Source: Mycolicibacterium alvei (GTDB taxonomy: Bacteria; Actinomycetota; Actinomycetes; Mycobacteriales; Mycobacteriaceae). From it: a DNA stretch of 64,000 nucleotides. Below are positions 31,452 to 41,196 of the stretch, piece by piece. The notes under the pieces were generated by a model that was given only the letters and a program-made list of their open reading frames with translations, had not been told where the DNA came from and did not search any database. The first letter of the stretch is position 1; every line of letters begins with the position of its first letter. The DNA lies in assembly GCF_010727325.1 (NCBI RefSeq), contig NZ_AP022565.1:3038001-3102000 (forward strand), in the 5' to 3' direction. The position numbers and the translations under genes were made by a program.

Positions 31452-32942
31452 CTAGAAGGGTGGGGGTGGTCCGTATTGTTCGGCGAGCCAGGCTTGGTAG
31501 TCGCGTTCGTAGGCGAGGTCGTTGTTGAGTTCGGCGCGTAGGCGTCGTTCTTCGGCGATGCGGTCTTGGCGGTCTTGTTCGCGGGTTTTGCGGCGCCTGG
31601 GCATCTTCGCGGCCCGGTCCGGGTGCGGGGCCTGCGGTTCGGGAAGTGTGAGGCCCCCGGTGGGTTGGGCCAGGGTGGGAAACATGGCAGCACCGTGCGG
31701 TTCGGTGATGTAGTTGTGTCCGGTCGGGGACTGGAATTCGATAGTGCCGTCGGGGAATTGACGGTCGGTCCAGCCGGGGCAGAACGTTTTCACCAAATGG
31801 TGGGCCCGGCAGAAGAGTTTGGTGTTCGACGGATGCGTCGGGCCCGCGGGCCAGGGTGCGGTGTGGTCGATGTCGCAGCGCTCGACGGGGGCATCACAAC
31901 CGGGGAACCGGCAGGTCAGGTCCCGCCACCGGATGAACTCCGAGAGCGCCACCGACGGGCGGTACCCCGGCTCGGTGGCATCGCCGGATTCGGTTGGCGT
32001 CTCGGCGGGTTCGGCGGGCACGACCACTGGTTTGAGTGTGGCGTTGGCGGCCAGGTTCCGCACCGATTCGGCGGGCAGGATGCCATGGCCGGGCAGATAC
32101 CCCGGCGCATCAGAGTTGCCGTCAAGGGTGGCCTGCTCGGCCAACACATGAACCACCGCAGCATCGGCCGCGGCCCGCTTCTGGGTGGCTGGGCAGTCCT
32201 CACGACCACACCGGCACGGCAACTGGGATTCCAGCCGGGCCAACGGCCCGATGGCATCGGCACGGCGCTGCTCACGGGTACGCGGATCGTGGTCACACAC
32301 CGTGTCGGCCACCGCGTCCAACCGTTGATGCAGCGCGGCGCCGTCTTCGGCGTGCAGGTTGCCCCACAGCGAGGCCATACCCGGGCTGCTCGGCTCGATC
32401 TGCACGAACCGCTCAGCATTCACATCCGGAGGCACCCGCACCCCGTTGGGGTCGAGTTTGGCGATCCACTGATCCACCCGATCCCGTAACTGGCGTTCCG
32501 AAAGCCGCATCCATCGAGGTGCCCGCCCGGCCAACTGCGCATCCAACCGGCCCCACATCGCGCTATCCACGGTTTCGGTGCGGGTGATGATGACACACAC
32601 CATCCGATAATCGATATCCCCGACCGCGAAGCGGGCGGCCACCTGGGGCAGTTTGTCGCGCAGCACTCGGGCGCGGTGGATCTGGGCGCCGGCCCGACCC
32701 CGGCTGATCCGCATCGCCGCCGAAATCTCGGCGGCCACCGCTTCGAACGGGTCGGTGGTCCAGAAGATCGACTCGGCCAATTCGCGTTCCCGCAGCGCAT
32801 CCAACGCCCCGATCGCGGCAAGTCGCCCCGCGATCGCCATCGACTCGGCCCGCGCCCCAGCACCGACCGCGTCGATCAGCGCCACATCGGACCCCGACTC
32901 GATGTCGAACATACGTTCGAGTATGCCACGCGGGTCAGACAC
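31452..32942 (-). CDS. DUF222 / HNH endonuclease domain protein (13E12-like)
   Basis: 496-aa protein with an N-terminal helical DUF222 domain (about residues 35-330) and a C-terminal HNH nuclease domain: CRFPGCD (about 357-363), CDIDHTAPWPAGPTHPSNTK (His-Asp-His core) and FCRAHH. The tail (about 450-496) is highly charged and Arg-rich. The family is multicopy in mycobacteria and includes the REP13E12 genes that act as repeats and phage integration sites. GTG at 32942 is used; ATG at 32912 is an alternative. The 3' third of the gene has a strong C/A bias on the coding strand unlike its neighbours. Confidence 0.9.
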   Translation of the reverse strand: MSDPRGILERMFDIESGSDVALIDAVGAGARAESMAIAGRLAAIGALDALRERELAESIFWTTDPFEAVAAEISAAMRISRGRAGAQIHRARVLRDKLPQVAARFAVGDIDYRMVCVIITRTETVDSAMWGRLDAQLAGRAPRWMRLSERQLRDRVDQWIAKLDPNGVRVPPDVNAERFVQIEPSSPGMASLWGNLHAEDGAALHQRLDAVADTVCDHDPRTREQRRADAIGPLARLESQLPCRCGREDCPATQKRAAADAAVVHVLAEQATLDGNSDAPGYLPGHGILPAESVRNLAANATLKPVVVPAEPAETPTESGDATEPGYRPSVALSEFIRWRDLTCRFPGCDAPVERCDIDHTAPWPAGPTHPSNTKLFCRAHHLVKTFCPGWTDRQFPDGTIEFQSPTGHNYITEPHGAAMFPTLAQPTGGLTLPEPQAPHPDRAAKMPRRRKTREQDRQDRIAEERRLRAELNNDLAYERDYQAWLAEQYGPPPPF

Positions 32943-32964
32943 GCGCAGGCAAAACTACTGCTGA

Positions 32965-33636
32965 CTACCCGGAATGCTCGTGCTCGCCCGGCATCTCGAT
33001 CACCCCGGCCCGGATCAGGATCAGCAGGCTGACCACCAGGACCCAGATCGGGAATGCCAACACGATCCACATGCTCACATCGCCAGCGACCAACAGGGCC
33101 GCCGCGACGACGTATGTGGTGAACACCAGCGGGCGCGGCATCAGCCCTGTCTTCAACCAGATCGTGGCCAACGAGATCATGAACACCGCGGCCATGCGGA
33201 CCCCGTAGGTCTTGCTGAGCGCCATCAACAACATCTGTCCGAACGCGGCAACATCGGAATGCGCTGCGGGATCGACCATCCCGGCCTTGCTGGCGATCAA
33301 GGCGGCACCGACCGCCGAGGACACGAACATCATTGCCAGGAACAGGATCCCACTGCCGAGGAACACCGACGCGAAGAACCGGTCCTCGTAACGACCGAAG
33401 CCGTCGCGCACCACACCGATGAACCACAGGAACGCGATGCCCGCGAACGGCATCAGGATCGACGCCACCCGCAGTCGGGTACTTGCCCCGTCGATCCACT
33501 GCGAACCCGGCTCGGCGCCTTCGGGCAGCGCGGTGCGGATCAGGATCAGCGCGGCGCCGAACAGCAGCGCGAACAACACTCCCGCGATCGCCGCGGCACG
33601 CGGCGTCGACAGACTGTGCAACGGTCGTTGATCCAC
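32965..33636 (-). CDS. Multi-pass membrane protein, function unknown
   Basis: 223-aa protein with about six membrane helices (about residues 14-35, 56-76, 88-110, 130-155, 165-185, 190-212) and a short acidic C-terminus. No recognised motif. GTG start at 33636. It lies between the HNH gene and the thioesterase gene, on the same strand as both, with 19-22 nt gaps. Confidence 0.7.
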   Translation of the reverse strand: MDQRPLHSLSTPRAAAIAGVLFALLFGAALILIRTALPEGAEPGSQWIDGASTRLRVASILMPFAGIAFLWFIGVVRDGFGRYEDRFFASVFLGSGILFLAMMFVSSAVGAALIASKAGMVDPAAHSDVAAFGQMLLMALSKTYGVRMAAVFMISLATIWLKTGLMPRPLVFTTYVVAAALLVAGDVSMWIVLAFPIWVLVVSLLILIRAGVIEMPGEHEHSG

Positions 33637-33655
33637 TGCGTCATGGTGACACGGA

Positions 33656-35589
<1,934 letters not shown>

Positions 35590-35678
35590 CTAATCTTCCG
35601 CATTAATGTGATGCAGCCGGTAGGCCACCTTATCCCAGCTCACGCCAGGAACCACATTTTGTCCGACCACAAGGAACA

Positions 35679-36263
35679 GTGTTGACCACCTCAGACGAGG
35701 TTGCGGTGGTCGGCGGAGCGCGTGTCGCGCGTCCGCTCCGCGACCTCCCGAGAGTCGATGTCGATGGGCTCGGGGCACACCGCAGGGTGGTCGTGACCGG
35801 CGGCGACGCCGAGCTTTCCGCCGTGCTCACCGCGTTGCTGCGCGCCGATCGGCTCGATGTCGAGGTCGCCCCCGCGACCGGCAGATGGTCGGCCCGGCGC
35901 GCCTTGAGCGCCCCGGCCCGGCGTGTCCCGCTGATCCGCGACGAAACGGGAACCGTGCTGGTCGGCGCGGCGCAATGGCATGGAGCCGACGGTGCGCCGC
36001 TGCAGGGCGAGGCCATCGTCGACGACTGCGTGCTCTTCGACGGCGAGGCCCCCGGTGTCCGCGTCGAGCCGACGCCGAACATGCCAGGGCTGCGCGCGAG
36101 CGTGCTCTCGGCCCGCGGCCGGGCACGGCACTGGGTCGTCGGCCGCGCGGCGCAGCTGGGCACCCCGGGTGCCCACGTGATCCGGGACGGGGTTCCCGCG
36201 CCGCGGACGGTGCGGCGTTCGACGTTCTACCGGCACACCGAAGGCTGGCTACGCGTCGGCTGA
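35679..36263 (+). CDS. Conserved hypothetical protein (Rv0358-like)
   Basis: 194-aa soluble protein without membrane segments or a recognised domain. Arg-, Val- and Pro-rich, with a conserved-looking WHGADGAPLQGEAIVDDCVL segment in the middle. The start may be GTG 35679 or TTG 35682; AAGGAAC lies just upstream. It sits between purA and the M50 protease gene as Rv0358 does. Function unknown. Confidence 0.68.
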   Translation: MLTTSDEVAVVGGARVARPLRDLPRVDVDGLGAHRRVVVTGGDAELSAVLTALLRADRLDVEVAPATGRWSARRALSAPARRVPLIRDETGTVLVGAAQWHGADGAPLQGEAIVDDCVLFDGEAPGVRVEPTPNMPGLRASVLSARGRARHWVVGRAAQLGTPGAHVIRDGVPAPRTVRRSTFYRHTEGWLRVG

Positions 36264-36279
36264 ACTGGGCCGGCCCCGG

Positions 36280-36285
36280 TAGCGT
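36280..36285 (+). promoter_or_regulatory. -10 box for leaderless M50 protease gene
   Basis: TAGCGT lies 6 nt before the GTG at 36292 with no ribosome site, giving a leaderless transcript. It sits in the 28-bp gap after the preceding gene. Confidence 0.5.
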
Positions 36286-36291
36286 CGAACC

Positions 36292-37071
36292 GTGAACATC
36301 CGCCCGCTGCATCAGTCGGTACGGCCCAGCCCGGTCTTTCTGGCCGTCGTCGCGGTCACGGTGGCCGGCGGGGTGCTGGCCTGGCTCGCCGCCGACAACG
36401 TGAAGCCGTTGTCCTACGTCGGGGTGTTCATCCTGGTGATCGCCGGCTGGTTGGTGTCGCTGTGCCTGCACGAGTTCGGCCACGCCTACACCGCGTGGCG
36501 ATTCGGTGACCATGATGTCGCGGCGCGCGGCTATCTGACGCTGAACCCGCTCAAGTACTCCCATCCCCTGCTGTCACTCGGTTTACCGGTGCTGTTCATC
36601 GCGCTCGGCGGCATCGGCCTGCCCGGCGGGGCCGTCTACGTCCGCACCTCGTGGATGACCGCGCGCCAGAAGACGCTGGTCAGCCTGGCCGGCCCGGCGG
36701 CCAACCTGGTCCTGGGGGTGCTGCTGCTGGGCATCACCCGGGTCTTCTTCGACCCGGCCCACGGGGTGTTCTGGTCGGGGCTGGCTTTCCTGGGGTTCCT
36801 TCAGGTCACCGCCGTAGTGCTGAATCTGCTGCCGATTCCCGGGCTGGACGGGTACGGCGCACTGGAACCGCATCTGAGCCCCGCCACCCAGCGGGCGGTG
36901 GAGCCGGCCAAGCAGTGGGGCTTCTTCATCCTGTTGATCCTGTTGATCACGCCCACGCTCAACCAGTGGTTCTTCTCGGTGGTTTTCTGGTTCGTCGATC
37001 TCTCCGGCGTGCCGAGCGACTGGGTGTGGAGCGGAATGTCTCTGACCCGGTTCTGGGCGGCCTGGCTCTGA
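36292..37071 (+). CDS. Site-2 protease family (M50) membrane metallopeptidase
   Basis: 259-aa intramembrane zinc protease with about six helices. The zinc site HEFGHAY (about residues 61-67) lies in a membrane helix; the second motif NLLPIPGLDGYGA (about 180-192) supplies the Asp ligand. It is the short form without PDZ or CBS domains. Corresponds in place to Rv0359. Its substrate, possibly an anti-sigma factor or membrane protein, is unknown. Confidence 0.88.
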   Translation: MNIRPLHQSVRPSPVFLAVVAVTVAGGVLAWLAADNVKPLSYVGVFILVIAGWLVSLCLHEFGHAYTAWRFGDHDVAARGYLTLNPLKYSHPLLSLGLPVLFIALGGIGLPGGAVYVRTSWMTARQKTLVSLAGPAANLVLGVLLLGITRVFFDPAHGVFWSGLAFLGFLQVTAVVLNLLPIPGLDGYGALEPHLSPATQRAVEPAKQWGFFILLILLITPTLNQWFFSVVFWFVDLSGVPSDWVWSGMSLTRFWAAWL

Positions 37072-37113
37072 CGCGTCGGCGTCGTTGACCACACCCACCA
37101 CCCGCGCACCCGT

Positions 37114-37160
37114 CGTCACGCTGGCGTGACGCTCGACGACGACAGCCACTCTGGCGTGAC
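37114..37160. repeat. Perfect palindrome and direct repeat upstream of CDF gene
   Basis: CGTCACGC-TG-GCGTGACG (37114-37131) is a perfect 8+8 inverted repeat. Its right part, CTGGCGTGAC (37121-37130), recurs exactly at 37151-37160, 30 bp or about three helical turns away. The array sits 60-110 bp before the CDF transporter. It may be a terminator for the M50 gene, a second operator, or a dispersed repeat. Confidence 0.45.
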
Positions 37161-37192
37161 AAAGGCGGGCCAGAGGAGCGGCCACTTGCCAC

Positions 37193-37212
37193 ATATGCGC
37201 ACTTCCGCATAT
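37193..37212. promoter_or_regulatory. Metal-responsive (ArsR/SmtB-type) operator for CDF transporter
   Basis: ATATGCG-N6-CGCATAT: perfect 7-bp arms around CACTTC, the general form bound by mycobacterial ArsR/SmtB metal sensors. The right arm overlaps the -10 box, so a bound repressor would block RNA polymerase. Confidence 0.7.
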
Positions 37213-37215
37213 ATT
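37210..37215 (+). promoter_or_regulatory. -10 box for leaderless CDF transporter gene
   Basis: TATATT, followed by 6 nt and the ATG at 37222. No ribosome site is present. It overlaps the right arm of the palindromic operator. Confidence 0.65.
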
Positions 37216-37221
37216 GCCGGC

Positions 37222-38118
37222 ATGGGCGCAGGCCACGATCACAGTCACCGCAGCGATACCCGCGTCAGCAGGATGCTCATCGCCGCGGCGATCCTGACCG
37301 CGTTCTTCGTCCTTGAACTGGTCACCGCGCTGACGATCAACTCGATCGCACTGCTCGCCGACGCCGGCCACATGCTCACCGACCTGGTCGCCATGTTCAT
37401 GGGCCTGACCGCGGTGTTGCTGGCCAAACGCGGCAGCACCTCCCCGGCCCGCACCTACGGCTGGCACCGGGCCGAGGTCTTCACCGCGGTCGCCAACGCC
37501 GCCCTGCTGCTGGGCGTGGCGGGCTTCATCCTGTACGAGGCCATCGAACGACTCGGCAACGCTCCCGATGTGCCCGGCGTGCCGATGATCGTGGTGGCGC
37601 TGGCCGGCCTGGCCGCCAACGGCGTCGTGGTGTTACTGCTGCGGTCGCACTCCAAGGACAGCCTGGCCGTCAAGGGCGCCTACATGGAGGTCATGGCCGA
37701 CACCGTCGGCAGCATCGGCGTGCTGATCGCCGGCATCGTCACCGTCACCACGGGTTGGCCCTACGCCGATGTGGTGGTCGCGGTCCTGGTCGCCCTGTGG
37801 GTCCTCCCACGGGCCATCGCCCTGGCCCGGGCAGCCCTGCGGATCCTGAGCGAATCCTCCCCGCAACACATCGACGTCGAGGAGTTGCGGACCGCGCTCG
37901 GGGCGGTCGAAGGCGTGACGGGTGTGCACGATCTGCACGTGTGGACGCTGGTCCCCGGGAAAGACATGGTCACCGCGCACCTGACCAGTAGTTCCGACAC
38001 CGCCCGCGTGCTCGACGATGCCCGCGCGGTGCTCAACGCCCGGGGCCTGGCTCACGCCACCGTGCAGGTAGAGCCACCCGATTCAGCTGAAGACTGCTCC
38101 TGCGACGCGAAAGACTAG
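37222..38118 (+). CDS. Cation diffusion facilitator (CDF) metal exporter
   Basis: 298-aa six-helix CDF transporter, probably exporting Zn(II) or a related divalent metal in exchange for protons. His-rich start (GHDHSHRSD), TM2 metal site LLADAGHMLTD (about residues 48-58), TM5 site MEVMADTVGS (about 158-167) and a C-terminal cytoplasmic metal-binding domain (HDLHVWTL). ATG at 37222 is preferred over the longer open frame because the promoter and operator end just upstream. Confidence 0.92.
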   Translation: MGAGHDHSHRSDTRVSRMLIAAAILTAFFVLELVTALTINSIALLADAGHMLTDLVAMFMGLTAVLLAKRGSTSPARTYGWHRAEVFTAVANAALLLGVAGFILYEAIERLGNAPDVPGVPMIVVALAGLAANGVVVLLLRSHSKDSLAVKGAYMEVMADTVGSIGVLIAGIVTVTTGWPYADVVVAVLVALWVLPRAIALARAALRILSESSPQHIDVEELRTALGAVEGVTGVHDLHVWTLVPGKDMVTAHLTSSSDTARVLDDARAVLNARGLAHATVQVEPPDSAEDCSCDAKD

Positions 38119-38531
38119 GCCAGGCCGAGTTCGGCCTGGGCCGACGGATCGCAGTCGTCGAGCAGGTCGAGGCACCGCTGGAACTCATCGGTCTCACCGA
38201 TGTCGTCGGCGGCGCGGGCCAGCGCGGCCACACACCGCAGGAAGCCCTGGTTCGGCTCATGGGCGAACGGCACCGGACCGAAACCCTTCCAGCCGTTACG
38301 CCGCAACTGGTCCAACCCGCGGTGATAACCGGTGCGGGCGTACGCATATGCGGTGACGGCCTTGTCGTCGGCGAGCGCCTTCTCGGCCAGCACCGCCCAC
38401 GCGATCGACGCCGACGGGTGGGCAGCGGCCACCACGGCCGGCTTCTCACCCGCAGCCAATTCGTCCTCGGCCTCAGGGTCCCCGGGAAGGAGGACCGGCT
38501 CCGGTCCCAACAAATCACCCATCCGTGTCAT
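38115..38531 (-). CDS. DUF3151 family protein (Rv0360c-like)
   Basis: 138-aa cytoplasmic protein with Ala-rich helices in a TPR-like arrangement (AAHPSASIAWAVLAEKAL, TAYAYARTGYHRGLDQLRRN, RCVAALARAADD). ATG at 38531 gives MTRMGDLLGPEPVLLPGDPEA, the usual family start. Convergent with the CDF gene by 4 nt overlap and divergent from the next gene. Function unknown. Confidence 0.82.
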   Translation of the reverse strand: MTRMGDLLGPEPVLLPGDPEAEDELAAGEKPAVVAAAHPSASIAWAVLAEKALADDKAVTAYAYARTGYHRGLDQLRRNGWKGFGPVPFAHEPNQGFLRCVAALARAADDIGETDEFQRCLDLLDDCDPSAQAELGLA

Positions 38532-38595
38532 GGGCCTATTGTGCACCGACCTATAAGCTCCACCGGTACCGACGTACAGGAGGACCGCAACAGGT

Positions 38596-39384
38596 ATGTC
38601 GAACCCAATAGGACCTGACGAAGACCGCCCCGACCACAACGATGCACCGACCGAGAAAGTCGAGTTGCCTTCAACGGCCGAGCTGTCCGAGCCGGCCACC
38701 GAGATCATCGGCTCAGCCGATGAAGTCACCGAGGCGGTGGCGCTCAGCGAAGAACGACGCTTCACCGCACCGTCCGGGTTCGACGGGTCCACCCAGAAGA
38801 TCGACACCCCGCCCGACCCGGAGACCGAGATATTCGCACCGCCCGCCGAGGGCGACACCGTCACCGGGGAAGTGTCGAAAGGCGCTGCCCCCCAGGTCAT
38901 TGCACCGCGCGAGGAGTCGACCCAGGTACCGGTGCCGGCCCGACGCAGCTGGGGATGGGTGGTGGCGGTCGTACTGGTGATCGCGGCCCTGGCGGCCATC
39001 GCGGTTCTCGGTACCGTCCTGCTCACCCGCGAATCGTCATCGTCGTCCTCCAGGGAAGACGACGTGCGCACCACGATCCAGAGCTTCGACGCAGCCATCC
39101 AGCGTGGCGACCTGGCCGCCCTGCGATCGATGACCTGCGGCACCACCCGCGACAACTACGTCAAGTACGACCAGCGGGCCTGGGACGAAACCCACGCCCG
39201 GGTGGAGAGCGCCAAGCAATACCCCGTGGTGTCCAGCATCGACCAGGTGATCGTCAGCGGCGACCACGCCGAGGCCAACGTGACCAGCTTCATGGCGTTT
39301 GCCCCGCAAACCCGGTCCACCCGTAGCTTCGACCTTCAGTTCCGCGACAATCAGTGGAAGATCTGCCAGGCACCTACCGGCTAA
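38596..39384 (+). CDS. Rv0361-like single-pass membrane protein
   Basis: 262-aa protein with a long acidic, Pro/Thr/Glu-rich cytoplasmic tail (residues 1-115), one membrane helix (about 119-145) and an NTF2-like outer domain (DVRTTIQSFDAAIQRGDLAA to the end). AGGAGG at 38579-38584 sets the ATG. A TATAAGCT box near 38551 is the probable -10. The domain plan fits Mce-associated or DUF4878-like proteins. Function unknown. Confidence 0.8.
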   Translation: MSNPIGPDEDRPDHNDAPTEKVELPSTAELSEPATEIIGSADEVTEAVALSEERRFTAPSGFDGSTQKIDTPPDPETEIFAPPAEGDTVTGEVSKGAAPQVIAPREESTQVPVPARRSWGWVVAVVLVIAALAAIAVLGTVLLTRESSSSSSREDDVRTTIQSFDAAIQRGDLAALRSMTCGTTRDNYVKYDQRAWDETHARVESAKQYPVVSSIDQVIVSGDHAEANVTSFMAFAPQTRSTRSFDLQFRDNQWKICQAPTG

Positions 39385-39388
39385 CCAC

Positions 39389-40426
39389 CTAACCGGCGGT
39401 GACGCTGCGCCCGGCGCTGTGCAGATCGTTGCAGGCCTCGATCACGCGCTCACTCATCGACGCCTCGGCCTTCTTCAGGTAGCTACGCGGGTCGTAGACC
39501 TTCTTGTTGCCGACCTCGCCGTCGATCTTGAGTACGCCGTCGTAGTTGGTGAACATGTGTGCGGCGAGCGGGCGGGTGAAGGCGTACTGGGTGTCGGTGT
39601 CGACGTTCATCTTCACCACGCCGTACCTGAGGGAGTCCTCGATCTCGGACTTCAGCGAACCCGATCCGCCGTGGAAGACGAAATCGAAAGGCTTTGCGTC
39701 GTCAGGCAATCCGAGCTTCGCGGCCGCCACCCGCTGCCCTTCGGCCAGCACCTCGGGCTTGAGCACCACATTGCCGGGCTTGTAGACGCCGTGCACGTTT
39801 CCGAACGTGGCCGCCAGCAGGTACGCACCCTGTTCACCGGCACCCAGCGCGTCGATCGTCTTCTCGAAGTCCTCCGATGAGGTGTAGAGCTTGTCGTTGA
39901 TCTCGGCCTCGACCCCGTCCTCTTCACCGCCGACCACACCGATCTCGACCTCGAGGACGATCTTGGCCGCCACCGCGAGCTTCAACAGTTCCTGGGCGAT
40001 GGTCAGGTTCTCGTCGATGGGAACGGCCGAGCCGTCCCACATGTGCGATTGGAACAGCGGATTTCGGCCGGCGGCGACCCGCTCGGCCGAGATGGCCAGC
40101 AACGGCCGCACATAGGTGTCCAGCTTGTCCTTCGGACAGTGGTCGGTGTGCAGGGCCACGGTGATCGGGTACCGGTCGGCGATCACGTGGGCGAATTCGG
40201 CGAGAGCGACGGCGCCGGTCACCATGTCCTTGACCCCGAGCCCCGATGCGAACTCGGCCCCGCCGGTCGAGAACTGGATGATGCCGTCGCTGCCCGCGTC
40301 GGCGAAACCCTTGATGGCCGCGTTGACGGTTTCCGACGACGTGCAGTTGATGGCCGGGAATGCGAAGGAATGCTCCTTGGCCCGGCCGAGCATCTCGGCA
40401 TAGACCTCGGGCGTGGCGATCGGCAT
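39389..40426 (-). CDS. fba: Fructose-bisphosphate aldolase, class II
   Basis: 345-aa zinc-dependent aldolase of glycolysis and gluconeogenesis. Motifs: PAINCTSSETVNAAIKGF, QFSTGGAEF, TVALHTDHCPKD (catalytic Asp and zinc His, about residues 95-105), GVVGGEEDG and VFHGGSGSLKSEI. ATG with GGAAGGA upstream. Length and position next to Rv0361 and dedA match M. tuberculosis fba. Confidence 0.96.
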   Translation of the reverse strand: MPIATPEVYAEMLGRAKEHSFAFPAINCTSSETVNAAIKGFADAGSDGIIQFSTGGAEFASGLGVKDMVTGAVALAEFAHVIADRYPITVALHTDHCPKDKLDTYVRPLLAISAERVAAGRNPLFQSHMWDGSAVPIDENLTIAQELLKLAVAAKIVLEVEIGVVGGEEDGVEAEINDKLYTSSEDFEKTIDALGAGEQGAYLLAATFGNVHGVYKPGNVVLKPEVLAEGQRVAAAKLGLPDDAKPFDFVFHGGSGSLKSEIEDSLRYGVVKMNVDTDTQYAFTRPLAAHMFTNYDGVLKIDGEVGNKKVYDPRSYLKKAEASMSERVIEACNDLHSAGRSVTAG

Positions 40427-40500
40427 GGCGTGTCCTTCCGTCTGAGGCGGGGTTATCGCAGGTGAAGACCGGTCATACGGCCCAGGTACCCTTGGGAGTC

Positions 40501-41196
40501 GTGATCGACATCGCCCTCCCCGAGGCTACGACCAATCTGGCCCTCATGCCGGATTTCATGGATCCGCTGCACCTCATCGGTTCCTTCGGCACCTGGGCCC
40601 TGGTGGGCATCCTGGTCGTCGTGTTCGTCGAGTCCGGCGTACTGTTCCCCGTTCTGCCCGGCGACTCGCTGCTGTTCGTCGCGGGCATGCTGGCCGCAGG
40701 CACCGCCGCCCAGGGGACGGCAGTGGGCGCCAACTTCGAACTCTGGCAGTTGCTGGTGTTCATCCCGATCGCGGCGGTTCTCGGCGGTCAGGTCGGCTAC
40801 CTCATCGGCCGGTTCATCGGCGTCGAGATGTTCAAACCAGACGCCCGGGTGTTGAAGCAGAAGTACCTCGACGAGGCCCACACGTTCTTCGAGCAGCGCG
40901 GCCCGTTCGCCATCGTCATCGCCCGGTTCGTGCCGATCGTGCGCACGCTGGCACCGATCGTCGCCGGCGCCGCGAAGATGCGTTATTCGGTGTTCACGAC
41001 GTTCAACGTGCTGGGCGCGATCGTGTGGGGCGTCGGCCTGGTACTGCTCGGCTACTGGTTGGGTCAGTTCGAGGTCATCCAGAAGCTGCTCGAGCCGATC
41101 TTCGTCCTGATCGTCGTGGCCTCGGTCGCACCGATGTTCATCGAGTGGTTCAAGCGCCGCCGCGCCGCCAAGAAGTCCGCCGCCGAGCAGGTCTAA
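40501..41196 (+). CDS. DedA family membrane protein
   Basis: 231-aa DedA/SNARE-associated (VTT) domain protein with about five membrane segments. Typical motifs: FVESGVLFPVLPGDSLLFVAG (acidic residue and PGD), GGQVGYLIGRFIG, FFEQRGPFAIVIARFVPIVRT and GAIVWGVGLVLLGYW. DedA proteins support membrane lipid flipping and proton balance. GTG at 40501 is preceded by TACCCT 8 nt upstream, so it may be leaderless. Corresponds to Rv0364. Confidence 0.88.
   Translation: MIDIALPEATTNLALMPDFMDPLHLIGSFGTWALVGILVVVFVESGVLFPVLPGDSLLFVAGMLAAGTAAQGTAVGANFELWQLLVFIPIAAVLGGQVGYLIGRFIGVEMFKPDARVLKQKYLDEAHTFFEQRGPFAIVIARFVPIVRTLAPIVAGAAKMRYSVFTTFNVLGAIVWGVGLVLLGYWLGQFEVIQKLLEPIFVLIVVASVAPMFIEWFKRRRAAKKSAAEQV

Noticed and set aside
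37222..38118. A start for the CDF transporter about 96 nt upstream in the same open frame
   Set aside because: The extension would cover the palindromic operator and -10 box, and the conserved His-rich N-terminus begins at the ATG at 37222.
38532..39155. A long N-terminal extension of the DUF3151 gene on the minus strand
   Set aside because: It runs antisense through the Rv0361-like gene and family members begin at MTRMGDLLGPEP.
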